Below, piece after piece: positions 17,296-26,836 of a stretch of 35,703 bases of DNA. Source of the DNA: Candidatus Sulfopaludibacter sp. SbA4 (lineage in GTDB: Bacteria; Acidobacteriota; Terriglobia; Bryobacterales; Bryobacteraceae); contig OMOG01000135.1 of NCBI GenBank assembly GCA_900290305.1, positions 1-35,703 of the forward strand, read 5' to 3'. The notes under the pieces are model-generated. The model had not been told where the DNA came from. It was given only the letters and a program-made list of their open reading frames with translations, and made no database searches. The position numbers and the translations under genes were made by a program. Each line of letters starts with the position of its first letter. The stretch's first letter is position 1.

Positions 17296-17365
17296 CGGCA
17301 GTAACTTAGGAAGATGTTACTCGAATTAGGCAAGCAAGGAATGTGCTGAACCAAACGGTGTAACT

Positions 17366-17395
17366 TTGACAGGTATTCCGGATTGAGGGTACAGT
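17366..17395 (+). promoter_or_regulatory. Candidate sigma-70-like promoter for the radical SAM gene
   Basis: TTGACA at 17366-17371 and TACAGT at 17390-17395 are separated by 18 nt. The predicted transcript start is at or next to the GTG start codon at 17403, so the mRNA would be leaderless from that start. If translation begins at the later GTG at 17523 there would be a ~120-nt leader instead. Confidence 0.4.
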
Positions 17396-17402
17396 TGGCT
17401 CA

Positions 17403-18656
17403 GTGCCCTCAGGAATACTCCAGGAATCCCCGCTCGGTTTCGTAACCTCCGTTACCGAGAAGAAACGAGAGAACCTCCGCACCACGCTCGGGATCCTTTC
17501 CGATGGCCGGGCGGCCGGGCCAGTGTCGAACCGCCCGCTGCTTCTGCACCTGGAGATCACGTCGCGCTGCAACCTCCGATGCCTGAAGTGCGGCCACGCC
17601 ACCGATCCGCCGGGCACGCCGCGCATCGCGCCGCGTCACTTGCCTTATCGCATCATCGAGACCTTCGACGAGTATTTCGCGGCGGCCGTACGGGTTCACA
17701 CATTCGGCTACGGCGAAATGTTCCTGTACTCCAAGCTGCGGCAACTGGTGGAGCGGCTCAAAAATCATGGCTGTGTTGTGGATGGCATCACCAACGGAGT
17801 GCTGGTGGGAAAGGACGAGGTCGACTGGCTGGTCGACTACGGATACGACGAACTGACTTTCTCGATCGACGGCGTGGAGCCGGAGACCATGCAGCGGCTG
17901 CGGGGTGTGGATGTAAAGAAACTGTGGGACACGCTGGCCTATCTGAAGGAGCGAAAGTTGGAGATGGGCAAGGATCGGCCCAGGGTAATCGTGAATTTTG
18001 TGGCGCAGGCCGACAACTATCACGAGCTTCCGGGCCTCATCCGCAAGCTCCGGGACCTGGATATCTATTTTCTGGGCGTGAACCCGCTGATGCCCGCTCT
18101 GCCGAACGGCGATCCGGAGGACCCCTACGTCAAGCTGCACCGCGAATTCGGTCTGCACAAAGTGCCGCGCGGCCTGCTGGAGGCCGTTCTGAATCACGCA
18201 CGGCAACTCGCGCACGTAGCCGGGATCGGATTCTGCGCGTACCTGGACGTGGACGCTTTGTACGAATCGCGCTACGCATCGGAGAGCGCGAAGGGACTTT
18301 TGCAGATCATGCCGGCCGAGCACCTGGAGAAGATCCACAAAGCGGAGAAGCTGCAGCCGTACTACTGTTCGTACCCGTGGACCTCGATGTATGTGCACGC
18401 CGACACCGGCGCCCGGGTGTGTTGCTACATGGATGGCTCCCTGGGAAAGGTCGAGGAAGGAGCCGATCTTCAGAAGGTCTGGACCGAGGGTGCGATTACG
18501 GAAATCCGGGGGGCGATCGCCAAGGGTCAGGTCCACCCGTTTTGCAAGAGTTGCGTTCAGCTCGGGAGGTATCAGCACAGTTACGTCGATCTGGAGAGTA
18601 TCGAGCGGCACCTGGGGATGGCGCCGGATCGAGGAGAGTTGCCCGGCGCGGCGTGA
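17403..18656 (+). CDS. Radical SAM protein with C-terminal SPASM-type domain
   Basis: 417 residues from a GTG. The SAM-binding [4Fe-4S] motif is RCNLRCLKC (C56, C60, C63). The TIM-barrel core follows, with HTFGYGEMFL in place of the usual GGEP loop and LTFSIDGVEPETMQRLRG. The C-terminal 80 residues carry PYYCSYPW, ARVCCYMDG and PFCKSC, the cysteine spread of SPASM domains that bind auxiliary Fe-S clusters. Such enzymes modify peptides, proteins or cofactors. No precursor peptide, partner or transporter is visible next to it, so the substrate is unknown. The first conserved residues start near 45 (RPLLLHLEIT), so the GTG at 17523 is an alternative start. Confidence 0.85.
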   Translation: MPSGILQESPLGFVTSVTEKKRENLRTTLGILSDGRAAGPVSNRPLLLHLEITSRCNLRCLKCGHATDPPGTPRIAPRHLPYRIIETFDEYFAAAVRVHTFGYGEMFLYSKLRQLVERLKNHGCVVDGITNGVLVGKDEVDWLVDYGYDELTFSIDGVEPETMQRLRGVDVKKLWDTLAYLKERKLEMGKDRPRVIVNFVAQADNYHELPGLIRKLRDLDIYFLGVNPLMPALPNGDPEDPYVKLHREFGLHKVPRGLLEAVLNHARQLAHVAGIGFCAYLDVDALYESRYASESAKGLLQIMPAEHLEKIHKAEKLQPYYCSYPWTSMYVHADTGARVCCYMDGSLGKVEEGADLQKVWTEGAITEIRGAIAKGQVHPFCKSCVQLGRYQHSYVDLESIERHLGMAPDRGELPGAA

Positions 18657-19062
18657 TGGCGACCCTGGGAACATTGCCGTGGTTGGGAAACTCGATCCGC
18701 CACCGGCCGGCAGCGGCCATTTTAATAGTCGGCCAATGTCCGCCGCAGTGCGGTTCATGTCCGGCCGCACCGTGGAATCGAGACGCGGATCGAAAGAAAC
18801 CGGCTTCCGATAGACATCCAGCCCGATACCGTGCCAGTTGAGATCGCCCGCCTGGCCGTCGAGACAGGCGCGGAACGCCACGCTTTGTGTCCCGTCCCAG
18901 CCGGCCGGGCGTCCAACTTCCGTAGAACAAATCTTGGTTAGCGTGTGGTTAGCGTTGTTCCGAGAGTCATCACCCTGGCCGGATTGGGTTCCAACGTTGT
19001 GCACTTGTTGCGGCTTGCATATGGCGCAGGATATGGCGCAGGTGTGGCGGATAATCTTCGCG
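18657..19062. other. 406-nt gap without a supported gene
   Basis: The stretch lies between the radical SAM stop and the chosen NHL start. It contains a 12-bp tandem duplication (ATATGGCGCAGG at 19019-19030 and 19031-19042) and a near-repeat of GGTTAGCGT around 18940. The minus strand stays open and reads, for example, NWHGIGLDVYRKPVSFDPRL, which might be a relic of a lost gene, but it has no start, stop or recognisable domain. The NHL reading frame is also open upstream to 18838 without looking like protein. Confidence 0.4.
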
Positions 19063-22000
19063 ATGCCTCGTCAACCTCGCCTGCTGGACGTCCGGACTGC
19101 CCCACCCGCCCTCCTGCTCGTGTTCTTGTTCCTGTTGTTCGCTCCCGGTTCTTGGGCCCAAGGGATCATCACGACGGTTGCCGGCACGGACTACATTTTT
19201 CCCGACGACGGCCTGCCCGCTGTTCAGGCTCACCTTGCCGGCGCCAACGGAATGGTATTCGACCGCCAGGGCAACCTCTACTTTGCCGAGTTTGACCTGT
19301 GCATGATCATGAAGCTCGATACGAAAGGAGTGATCTCCGTGGTGGCCGGGAGCGGATTGTTCCGCTTCGCCGGCGATGGAGGATCCGCCCGCGCGGCTTC
19401 GCTGTCGACGCCGTGGGGGCTGGCGATGGATGCCGCCGGTAACCTGTATGTTGCCGACTACCAGAGCTCGCGGGTGCGCAAGATCGATTCCTCCGGCATC
19501 ATTACCACGGTGGTTGGCGGTGGATCGATCCCCCCGGTCAACGGCACTCTTGCCACCCAAGCGGCCCTGACGAACCCCGCGGCCCTTGCCTTCGACCCCT
19601 CGGGCAATCTGCTGGTCGCGGACCGCCAGGGCTCGCGGTTGTGGAGAGTCACAGCGGGCATTATGACGCTTGTCGCGGGCAACGGGCAGAAGAATTTCTC
19701 GGGAGATGGCGGGCCCGCGACCAGCGCGGCTCTCAACCTTCCGGACGGTCTGGCCGTGGCTCCCGACGGCACCATCTATATCGCAGACGACAACAACGGG
19801 CGCATCCGGAGAGTGTCGCCGAACGGCATCATCGATACCTATGCCGGAGGGGGCGCCAATGCCACCGGCAACGGCGTGCCGGCCACCAGTATTTCCCTGG
19901 TCCGCCCCGTGGCCCTCGCTTTGGATTCTCAAGGCAATCTCTTCGTGGCGGATGCTCTGGGGGATCGCATCCGGCGCATAGCGCCCAATGGCACCACCAC
20001 GATCGTTGCCGGTACCGGCCAGAGCGGCTTCTCGGGCGACGAGGCCTCGGCCACCAGCGCCCGGTTGGCGCTGCCTTACGCTCTGGCGCTCGATGCATCC
20101 GGCGGCAACCTCTACGTAGCCGACCATGAGAATGCCCGCATCCGGCACATCGACAGCAACGGCGTCATCACAACGGTTGCCGGGCAAGGCGCCTTCGTCG
20201 GCGATGGCGGACCGGCCGTGCAGGCGCGGTTCGGATCTCCCGCAGACGTCGCGATCGACTCGCAAGGGAATCTGTACATCGCGGACTCGTCGGATCAGCG
20301 CATCCGCAAGGTCACACCCGGAGGCCAGATCAGCACGGTGGCAGGCAGCGGCTATAGCGGCACTAGCGCCAGTAGCGTCCAGGCCACCAGCGCATTGATG
20401 CGTAATCCGGCCGGAGTGGCTATCGATCCGCAGGGCAATCTGATCATCGCCGATTCCGCCAATGGACTGGTCCGCAGAGTGGACAGTTCGGGACTCATGA
20501 CCACGGTTGTCTCGGCGGTTGGCACGAACATCGGGCACGTGGCGGCAGATCCACAGGGGAACATCTACTACTGTGCTTCAACGGAGGGTGCAACGCCGAG
20601 TGAAATACTGAGGAAAATCGCACCCAACGGGACCATAACCATCGTGGCCGGGAACGGCCAACAGGGCTTTGGCGGGGATGGCGGCCCCGCTGCCGCCGCC
20701 CCGCTGACTACGTTCACCATCACCGCTCTCCTTGCGGACGCAGCGGGCAACGTCTATTTCGCGGACAGCGTGAACCATCGAGTGCGGCGCATCGATTCTC
20801 AAGGCAACCTCGCCACTGTCGCGGGGAACGGCCAGAGCGGAGATTCCGGCGATGGCGGCCCCGCTACCAGCGCCGGCATTGGAGTTCCCTACGGCTTGGC
20901 AGTAGATGCCGCCGGCAATCTCTACATCGCCACCAATTCACGGATCCGGCGTGTCTCTCCCGACGGTACCATCACGGCTTGGGCCGCTACCGTACGCTCA
21001 GGATTCTCCGGTGATGGCGGACCGGCTCTCGACGCGGCGATGAATATCGTGCAGGGCCTGGCGATCACGCCGCAGGGCAACCTCTACGTGTCCGATTATA
21101 GAAACACCCGCGTTCGTCTGATCCAGAGCGGCCCCAGCCCCTCGATCGTGACCTCGCAGAAGGGGCTGACCTTCATCTCTTCGGCGGCCGGAGGCGCATC
21201 CCCGGCTCCTCAATCCGTCACCATTGTGAATGGCGGCCAGGGCACGCTTTTCTGGGGGCTCCCCGTATCCACCGCATCCGGAGGCAACTGGCTTTCGGTT
21301 TCGCCTGTCAGCGGATCGAGTCCCGCCGGCGGCGCGGGTCCGCCTGTGCAGGTGAGCGTCAATCCCACAGGACTTGCCGCCGGCGATTACTACGGCCAGA
21401 TCCAGATTCTCGGCAACGGCGCGCCCAACTCGCCGCAGTCCATCACCGTGGTGCTGAGCGTTCGCTCTCCCGGCTCGGGAACCGGCAGCATCGTGCAGCC
21501 TTCGGGACTGCTGTTCACGGCCGCTGCCGGGGGAAGCATTCCCGCGAGTCAGTCGCTCACCCTCACCACCTTGTCCTCCGCCAGCGTCACTTTCACGGGC
21601 ACTGTTTCATTCGGTGCGCAAGCCTGGTTCACGCTGCAACCCGCTTCCGGCTCCGCCATCGCCGGCAAACCCGCCACCCTGCAGATTGTTCCCAACATCG
21701 CCGGACTCGCCGCGGGCGTCTACAACGGCAACATCGCGTTGGTCTTCTCGGACAACTCCACACAATCGGTGCAACTGTTGCTGGTGATCTCCTCCGGCGC
21801 CGCGCAGTCAGCCTACGGAGCGCACACCGCTACTACTTGCGCCGCGACTAAACTGCTGCCGCTGTTCACCTCGCTCGGCTCCGGATTCGCCCTGTTCACC
21901 GGCTGGCCTTCGCCGGTAGAAATGAAGGTAGTGGATGACTGCGCCGCCGCGCTGACCGCCGGCAGGGTGGTGGTGACGTTTTCCAACGGCGACCCGCCGC

Positions 22001-22878
22001 TGAACCTCACCTCTCTGGGCGATGGCCGCTGGACCGGCACCTGGCAGGCGCAGACCGCCACTGCCGGGGTCAACATCACCGCCAATGCGCAGAGCGCCGA
22101 CCAGCAGCTCACTGGGACCACCACCGTCAAGGGCGGTCTCCAGCAAAATGCCAATCCGCCGCCGGTGATCGCTCCGGGTGGGGTGCTGAACGCGGCCAGC
22201 TACAGCCTGAATAGCTCGCTGGCGCCGGGCAGCCTGGTTTCGATCTTCGGCTCGCTGCTGGCGCAAAGCGCCGCTCAGGCATCGGCGCTGCCGCTGCCCA
22301 CCACGCTGGGGCAGACCAGCATCCTGATCGCCGGCCGCAAGGTGCCGCTGCAATACGCCGGCGCCACTCAAGCCAATGCCATGATCCCGTACGATCTGCC
22401 GGTCAACGCTACGCACCAGGTGGTGGCACAGCGGGGCACGGCGATCTCGCTGCCGGAACCGATCGGCGTGGTCTCGTCGCAATCGGGAGTCTTCACCAAA
22501 GATGCGACGGGGCAAGGCTTCGGAATCGTGGTGCGAGTGGCTCCGGACGGCACGCAGTCGGTGGTGGCGACGGACAATCCGGCGCATGCCGGCGACGCAC
22601 TGGTGATCTACTGCGACGGGTTGGGAGACGTGGACCCGCGGCAGGTGGCGGGCACGGAAGTCCCCGTGACGCCGCTGTCGCAGACGCTGGAGCCGGTGAC
22701 GGTGACCATCGGCGGCGTGCCGGCAACGGTCTTTTTCTCGGGCTTGACCCCGGGTTTCACGGGCCTGTATCAGGTAAATGCGTTTGTGCCCGCGGGTGTG
22801 ACGCCGGGTGATAATGTGCCGCTGGTGATGACGCAATCGGGGCGGCCGAGCCCCACGGTATCGATTTCGGTGAGGTAG
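19063..22878 (+). CDS. Giant secreted NHL-repeat protein with TIGR03437 C-terminal domain
   Basis: 1271 residues from the ATG at 19063, which directly precedes a signal peptide (APPALLLVFLFLLFAPGSWAQ, discontinuous: LLLVFLFLLFAPGSWAQ). ATGs at 19021 and 19033 are alternatives. About residues 36-690 are roughly a dozen NHL-type repeats (GLAMDAAGNLYVADYQSSRVRKI pattern, seen as AGNLYVAD and GIITTVVGG), enough for two six-bladed propellers. Two BACON-like domains follow (690-905), then an Ig-like region (915-1030). The last 230 residues begin GVLNAASYS and match the Solibacter-type C-terminal domain TIGR03437. It is likely an extracellular binding or scaffold protein. No enzyme motif was found. 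Confidence 0.88.
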   Translation: MPRQPRLLDVRTAPPALLLVFLFLLFAPGSWAQGIITTVAGTDYIFPDDGLPAVQAHLAGANGMVFDRQGNLYFAEFDLCMIMKLDTKGVISVVAGSGLFRFAGDGGSARAASLSTPWGLAMDAAGNLYVADYQSSRVRKIDSSGIITTVVGGGSIPPVNGTLATQAALTNPAALAFDPSGNLLVADRQGSRLWRVTAGIMTLVAGNGQKNFSGDGGPATSAALNLPDGLAVAPDGTIYIADDNNGRIRRVSPNGIIDTYAGGGANATGNGVPATSISLVRPVALALDSQGNLFVADALGDRIRRIAPNGTTTIVAGTGQSGFSGDEASATSARLALPYALALDASGGNLYVADHENARIRHIDSNGVITTVAGQGAFVGDGGPAVQARFGSPADVAIDSQGNLYIADSSDQRIRKVTPGGQISTVAGSGYSGTSASSVQATSALMRNPAGVAIDPQGNLIIADSANGLVRRVDSSGLMTTVVSAVGTNIGHVAADPQGNIYYCASTEGATPSEILRKIAPNGTITIVAGNGQQGFGGDGGPAAAAPLTTFTITALLADAAGNVYFADSVNHRVRRIDSQGNLATVAGNGQSGDSGDGGPATSAGIGVPYGLAVDAAGNLYIATNSRIRRVSPDGTITAWAATVRSGFSGDGGPALDAAMNIVQGLAITPQGNLYVSDYRNTRVRLIQSGPSPSIVTSQKGLTFISSAAGGASPAPQSVTIVNGGQGTLFWGLPVSTASGGNWLSVSPVSGSSPAGGAGPPVQVSVNPTGLAAGDYYGQIQILGNGAPNSPQSITVVLSVRSPGSGTGSIVQPSGLLFTAAAGGSIPASQSLTLTTLSSASVTFTGTVSFGAQAWFTLQPASGSAIAGKPATLQIVPNIAGLAAGVYNGNIALVFSDNSTQSVQLLLVISSGAAQSAYGAHTATTCAATKLLPLFTSLGSGFALFTGWPSPVEMKVVDDCAAALTAGRVVVTFSNGDPPLNLTSLGDGRWTGTWQAQTATAGVNITANAQSADQQLTGTTTVKGGLQQNANPPPVIAPGGVLNAASYSLNSSLAPGSLVSIFGSLLAQSAAQASALPLPTTLGQTSILIAGRKVPLQYAGATQANAMIPYDLPVNATHQVVAQRGTAISLPEPIGVVSSQSGVFTKDATGQGFGIVVRVAPDGTQSVVATDNPAHAGDALVIYCDGLGDVDPRQVAGTEVPVTPLSQTLEPVTVTIGGVPATVFFSGLTPGFTGLYQVNAFVPAGVTPGDNVPLVMTQSGRPSPTVSISVR

Positions 22879-22920
22879 TCCAGGACCGTGCAATAGGCGA
22901 TTTAGGCACCGTCAGGAAAT

Positions 22921-22978
22921 AACCAGTTCAATCGGCGGCAACCGCTCCCAACCAGTTCAATCGGCGGCAACCGCTCCC
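22921..22978 (+). repeat. 29-bp exact tandem duplication in the intergenic gap
   Basis: 22921-22949 is repeated exactly and without spacer at 22950-22978. The unit runs into the left arm of the REP-like hairpin that follows, so that arm is present one and a half times. It is one of at least six short tandem duplications in the window and the only one that leaves neighbouring genes untouched apart from the 15-bp duplication at 12026-12055. Confidence 0.9.
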
Positions 22979-23031
22979 TAACGGTCGCGGCTCTGAAGGC
23001 GCATCGGAGCCGCGACCGTTAGTGAGCGGTT
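22969..23031. terminator. Strong REP-like hairpin between convergent genes
   Basis: CTAACGGTCGCGGCTC (22978-22993) and its exact complement (23007-23022) form a 16-bp stem with a 13-nt loop. The outer arms AACCGCTC (22969-22976) and GAGCGGTT (23024-23031) lengthen it with a small mismatch. It lies between the convergent NHL and beta-lactamase-like genes, so it can serve both. A short T-run is weak. A partial copy is at 17247-17295, which marks it as a dispersed element as well. Confidence 0.65.
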
Positions 23032-23056
23032 GTCACAGTTATTTCCTTACAGACCC

Positions 23057-24423
23057 TTACTCGCGCACCCGAGCGAAAGACCGGCTGCCGTTTGACACGT
23101 ATTCCGCCTTCCCATCCGTGCCCGCCACCACCACGTACTCCGCGGCGCCGCCTTCCAGCGCATAGCGCGCATCGGAATGCTTCACCAGGGGCCTCTCGGC
23201 GCTGCGCCCGGGCTTCAGGAACAGGCGATTGTCCCGCGCCACGATCTCGATCCGTTGATCGCCATTCTGGTACACCCCGGACACACGGGCGGCATCCTGC
23301 GCCGAAATCGGCAGCGCCGCCTTTGGTTGGTCCTCGACCTTTGCCGTCAAGGACAGCATCAGCTCCGTAGCCTTGTCGACGGTAGCGGGCAAGGTGGCCC
23401 CGCTCCGATTGGTCAGGACGATGATTCCCACCCGCTGCTCGGGCGCCATCCGGATGAACGTGCCATACCCCATGCGCGATCCGCCATGCTCCACTACGTC
23501 CACGCCCCGCAACTCCCGGATGCTCAGCCCGTACCCGTACGAATCCGGCGAATCCGGATACTTCGCGTGCGGCGATGACATCAGCGCGAGGGCCTTGGGA
23601 TCGAGCGCCCGCTTGCCGTCCAGCATGCCGCCGTTCAGAAACGCGGTGACGAAGCGCGCCAGATCCTGCGCGTTCGAGAAGATCGAACCCCGTTCGAGAA
23701 GATCGAACCCGCCGGCCACGACGCCGCATTGTCCGCGGCGGGCCGCGCCACCGCGATCTTGCCGCCGACCGCGTCGTGCCCCTGCGCCAGCGGCCAAGTC
23801 ATGGCCGTGGTGGGCCGCAGGGTGGTCCGGGCCATTGCGCAGGCGCGGAATACGCGCTCCTCCATGGCGTCCGCATACGTTTTTCCGCTGAGCGCCTCCA
23901 CCAGGTATCCGGCCATCCAGTACCCGGGATTGGCATAGGAAAAGATCTTTCCTGGCGCGGTGAAAAGCCAGCCGTCGGTCCATGCGCGGATTCCATTGCC
24001 CAACGCCGCATCGTCGTGCGACCCGTACATGGGGGCCTCGTCGTGGATTCCCGCGGTGTGGCTGAGCAACTGGCTGGCGGTGATCTGCGAGAGCTTCGGC
24101 GGCAGCCACGCGAGGTACTTGCCGATGGGCGCATCCAGGTCGATTTTGCCTTCGAGGGACAGTTCCACCAGGGCCGTCGCGGTGAACATCTTGGTGGTCG
24201 AGCCGAGGCGGAACAACATCTCCGGCCGGACGGCCTCGCCCGTCTCCACGTTGGCCGTTCCGAATCCTTTGGAGAAGACCACGCGGTCGCCCTTCACGAT
24301 GGCCATCGCCGCACCGGGCACGTTGAACTTCGCGAGTTCCTCCCGCGCGGATTGCTCCAGGGGTGCGAAGTCCTGGGCCACGAGGGAGAGCGAAACCAGG
24401 CCGGCGAGCGCAACGAATCTCAT
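23057..24423 (-). CDS. Serine beta-lactamase-like hydrolase, frame broken by a 20-bp duplication
   Basis: With one 20-bp copy removed at 23671-23710 this is a single 448-residue exported protein. As written the frame breaks near residue 243 and ends at 23635. The ATG at 24423 gives a signal peptide (MRFVALAGLVSLSLVAQ). The class C beta-lactamase/esterase signature is present: S75-T-T-K78, Y163-A-N165, and HGGSRMGYG as the KTG-equivalent box after the break. LLSHTAGIHDE is typical. Members include esterases, D-aminopeptidases and D,D-peptidases, and true antibiotic hydrolysis should not be assumed. The C-terminal extension (VSGVYQNGDQRIEIV) is a lipocalin-like domain often found in this group. 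It lies 22 nt downstream of the second ADOP gene. Confidence 0.85.
23671..23710 (-). repeat. 20-bp exact tandem duplication, frame-breaking
   Basis: 23671-23690 is repeated exactly at 23691-23710 with no spacer. Within the beta-lactamase-like gene it turns FSNAQDLARF into FSNGVRSSRT and a premature end. Removing one unit rejoins both halves into one frame whose length is a multiple of three. Confidence 0.92.
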
Positions 24424-24445
24424 GGAGTGATGATACACCGGGCCA

Positions 24446-26836
24446 TCATTCCGACCGCAGCGAAGAGGCGGGATCCACGCGGGTGGCCCGGCGCGCGGGC
24501 TGGTAGGCCGCCAACAACGCCGCGCACGGCACCGCGAGCGCCGCCACCGCATAGGTCGCCGGATCGGCCGGCTTCACGCCGTAGAGCAGGCTCTCCAGGT
24601 AGCGTGACAGCAGCAGGGCGGATGCGATGCCGATCGTCACGCCGGCCATCGCCATCCCCAGCGCCTCGCCCAACACCATGCGCAACACCTCGCGCTGGGA
24701 AGCGCCCAGCGCCAGCCGGATGCCGATCTCGCGCCTGCGCTGCCGGACCGAGTACGACAGCACTCCGTACACGCCGACCAGCCCCAACACCAGCGTGATC
24801 CCGGCGAAAACCGCCAGCAGCATAGTAGCGATGCGCGCCGGCGCCAGCGACCCGTAGAGCACCCTCTCGAGGGGCGCGGCCAGGTTCGCGGGAATGGAGC
24901 TATCCACCGTCCAGACGCGGCGCTGCAATGCGGGCAGGAGCGCGGCCGCGTCCATGGACGTGCGAACCACCAGCCCGGCGGCGCCCGGCGTGAATCGCGC
25001 CAGCGGCAGGTAGAACTCGGGGCGCGTGTCGGCCCGCAGGTTGATGTGCTTGACGTCGCCCACCACCCCGACGATCTGCATCTCCAGGCGCTGGCGGCCC
25101 AGCAGCAGGCGCTGCCCCACCGGGTCCTGGCCCGCGAAGTAGCGGTTGGCAAGCGCTTCCGAAATGACGACGGATTGCGATGTCTCGCCGTCTTGCTCCG
25201 TGAATCCGCGGCCGCGGCGCAGCGGAATCCCCATGGTGGAAAAATACGTGGGGCTGATGCGCGCGATCAACGCTTGCGGCGACTGGCCGGCAGCGGGCAG
25301 GGGGCGTCCGGCAACCGCGAAACCCGTGTCCGTCACAATATCCACCGGGCCGAACGGCAGCGGCTGGGCCAACGCGGCCGCCTGCACACCGGGCAGGCTC
25401 GCCACCTGCTCGAGCACGTTGCGGTAGAAGGTCCGCTGGGCCGGCGCATTGGTGTAGCGCGCGGGAGGCAGGAACATCTGCCAGGCAATCAGGCCGCGCG
25501 TGCGGAATCCGGGATCGACGGCGCTCAGCCGCACCAGGCTGCGCAGCACGAGCCCCGCACCCACCAGCAGGATCAGCACCGCGGCCACTTCTCCGGTCAC
25601 CAGTACGCGGCCCATGCGGCGATGGGATACACCGCGCCCCGCTCCCGCGCTTCCTTCGCGCAGCGACCGCGCCAGGTCGCGGCGTGCCGACCCCACGGCC
25701 GGCGCGAGACCGAACAAGACGCCGGTGAGCATGGAAATCGCGAACGTGAACCACAGAACGCGCGCGTCCAGCCCCACGTCGCGAAGGCGCGGAAACGCGG
25801 ATGGAAGTTGCGCTGCCATGGCAGGCACGGCCCACGCGCCGATCGCCAGCCCGAGCACTCCGCCGATGCCGGCCAGCACTACGCTCTCGGTAAGCAGTTG
25901 CCGCACGATGCGCCCGTTGGTGGCTCCCAACGATCGCCGCAACGCAAATTCGCGTTGGCGGCCGGCGGCATGCGCCAGTTGCAGGTTGGCGACGTTCGCG
26001 CAGCCCACTGCCAGCATGAAGGCCACCGCCGCCCACAGCACCACCAGGATGGGTCGCACGTTGCCCACCAGGCTCGACTGCAGAGGGTCCGCGCCCATCT
26101 GGATGCCGGCGTCGACATTGGGGTACTGTTGCGCCAGCGCCGCGGCGATGGTCCGCAGCTCGGCTTGGGCCGTCGAGACCGACACTCCGGGGCGCATGCG
26201 CGCGGCCACATTCAGGTAGACGTTGCCGCGGCTCTGCCGGTCGTCGGGGCTGAAACTGATGGGAGCGTAGATCTGGGTGAGGATCGAAGGGAAGCCCACG
26301 CGCGGCGGCAACACTCCGACCACCACGAAGGCCCGGCCGTTCAGCAGGAGCGTGCGGCCCAGCGCCTGCGGATCGGCGCCCAGGCGGTTGCGCCACAGCG
26401 AGTCACTGACTACTGCCACGGCCTGCCCGCTCTCGTCCTCTTCGGCAGTGAACCAGCGGCCCAGTTGCGGCGCGACGCCCAGCACGCGGCCCATGGATGC
26501 CGACATGCGCTCCCCGGGAATGCTCTCGGGCTGGCCCGAGCCCGCGAGCGCGAAGCTCGCGTCGTCGTATCCGCCCACGGCTTCGAGTGTTCGCGATCGC
26601 GCGGCGACGTCGAGAAAGTTCGGCGGTGAAAACACGTCGGGCTGCCCGTTGGACGCCGGGTAGCTGGTCCACAGACTCAGCAGACGGTCCGCCTGCGGAT
26701 AGGGCAGCGGCCGCAGCAGCACGCCATCGATCAGGCTGAAGATGGTGGTGTTGGCAGCGATACCCAGCGCCAGAGTCAGCGCGGCGATCAGGGTGAAGCC
26801 GGGCCTCTTCACCAGAACCCGCAGTGCGTAGGTCAC
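24446..26836 (-). CDS. ADOP-like FtsX/MacB permease without prefix domain; start displaced by duplication
   Basis: 796 residues from a GTG at 26836. The protein has a first helix (PGFTLIAALTLALGIAANTTIFS), a MacB-like periplasmic domain, an FtsX helix bundle, then a second unit and a final VDPASSLRSE. It lacks the ~90-residue cytoplasmic prefix of the other permease. The natural start appears to be the ATG at 26904 (MDTLSQDVTYALRVLV), which would give 803 residues. A 47-bp duplication now puts that start out of frame and leads to a TGA. The GTG inside the second copy could still support synthesis of nearly the whole protein. It has no ATPase neighbour. It is followed 22 nt later by the beta-lactamase-like gene. 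Confidence 0.87.
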   Translation of the reverse strand: MTYALRVLVKRPGFTLIAALTLALGIAANTTIFSLIDGVLLRPLPYPQADRLLSLWTSYPASNGQPDVFSPPNFLDVAARSRTLEAVGGYDDASFALAGSGQPESIPGERMSASMGRVLGVAPQLGRWFTAEEDESGQAVAVVSDSLWRNRLGADPQALGRTLLLNGRAFVVVGVLPPRVGFPSILTQIYAPISFSPDDRQSRGNVYLNVAARMRPGVSVSTAQAELRTIAAALAQQYPNVDAGIQMGADPLQSSLVGNVRPILVVLWAAVAFMLAVGCANVANLQLAHAAGRQREFALRRSLGATNGRIVRQLLTESVVLAGIGGVLGLAIGAWAVPAMAAQLPSAFPRLRDVGLDARVLWFTFAISMLTGVLFGLAPAVGSARRDLARSLREGSAGAGRGVSHRRMGRVLVTGEVAAVLILLVGAGLVLRSLVRLSAVDPGFRTRGLIAWQMFLPPARYTNAPAQRTFYRNVLEQVASLPGVQAAALAQPLPFGPVDIVTDTGFAVAGRPLPAAGQSPQALIARISPTYFSTMGIPLRRGRGFTEQDGETSQSVVISEALANRYFAGQDPVGQRLLLGRQRLEMQIVGVVGDVKHINLRADTRPEFYLPLARFTPGAAGLVVRTSMDAAALLPALQRRVWTVDSSIPANLAAPLERVLYGSLAPARIATMLLAVFAGITLVLGLVGVYGVLSYSVRQRRREIGIRLALGASQREVLRMVLGEALGMAMAGVTIGIASALLLSRYLESLLYGVKPADPATYAVAALAVPCAALLAAYQPARRATRVDPASSLRSE

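Noticed and set aside
17409-19004. 531-codon minus-strand frame running through the radical SAM gene into the gap at 18657-19004
   Set aside because: Most of it is antisense to a clear radical SAM gene. The part in the gap reads somewhat like protein but has no own start, stop or domain, so it is not called a gene.
23057-24423. Antibiotic-resistance beta-lactamase
   Set aside because: The serine hydrolase motifs with a C-terminal lipocalin-like extension fit the broad esterase/peptidase group; nothing specifies antibiotic hydrolysis.
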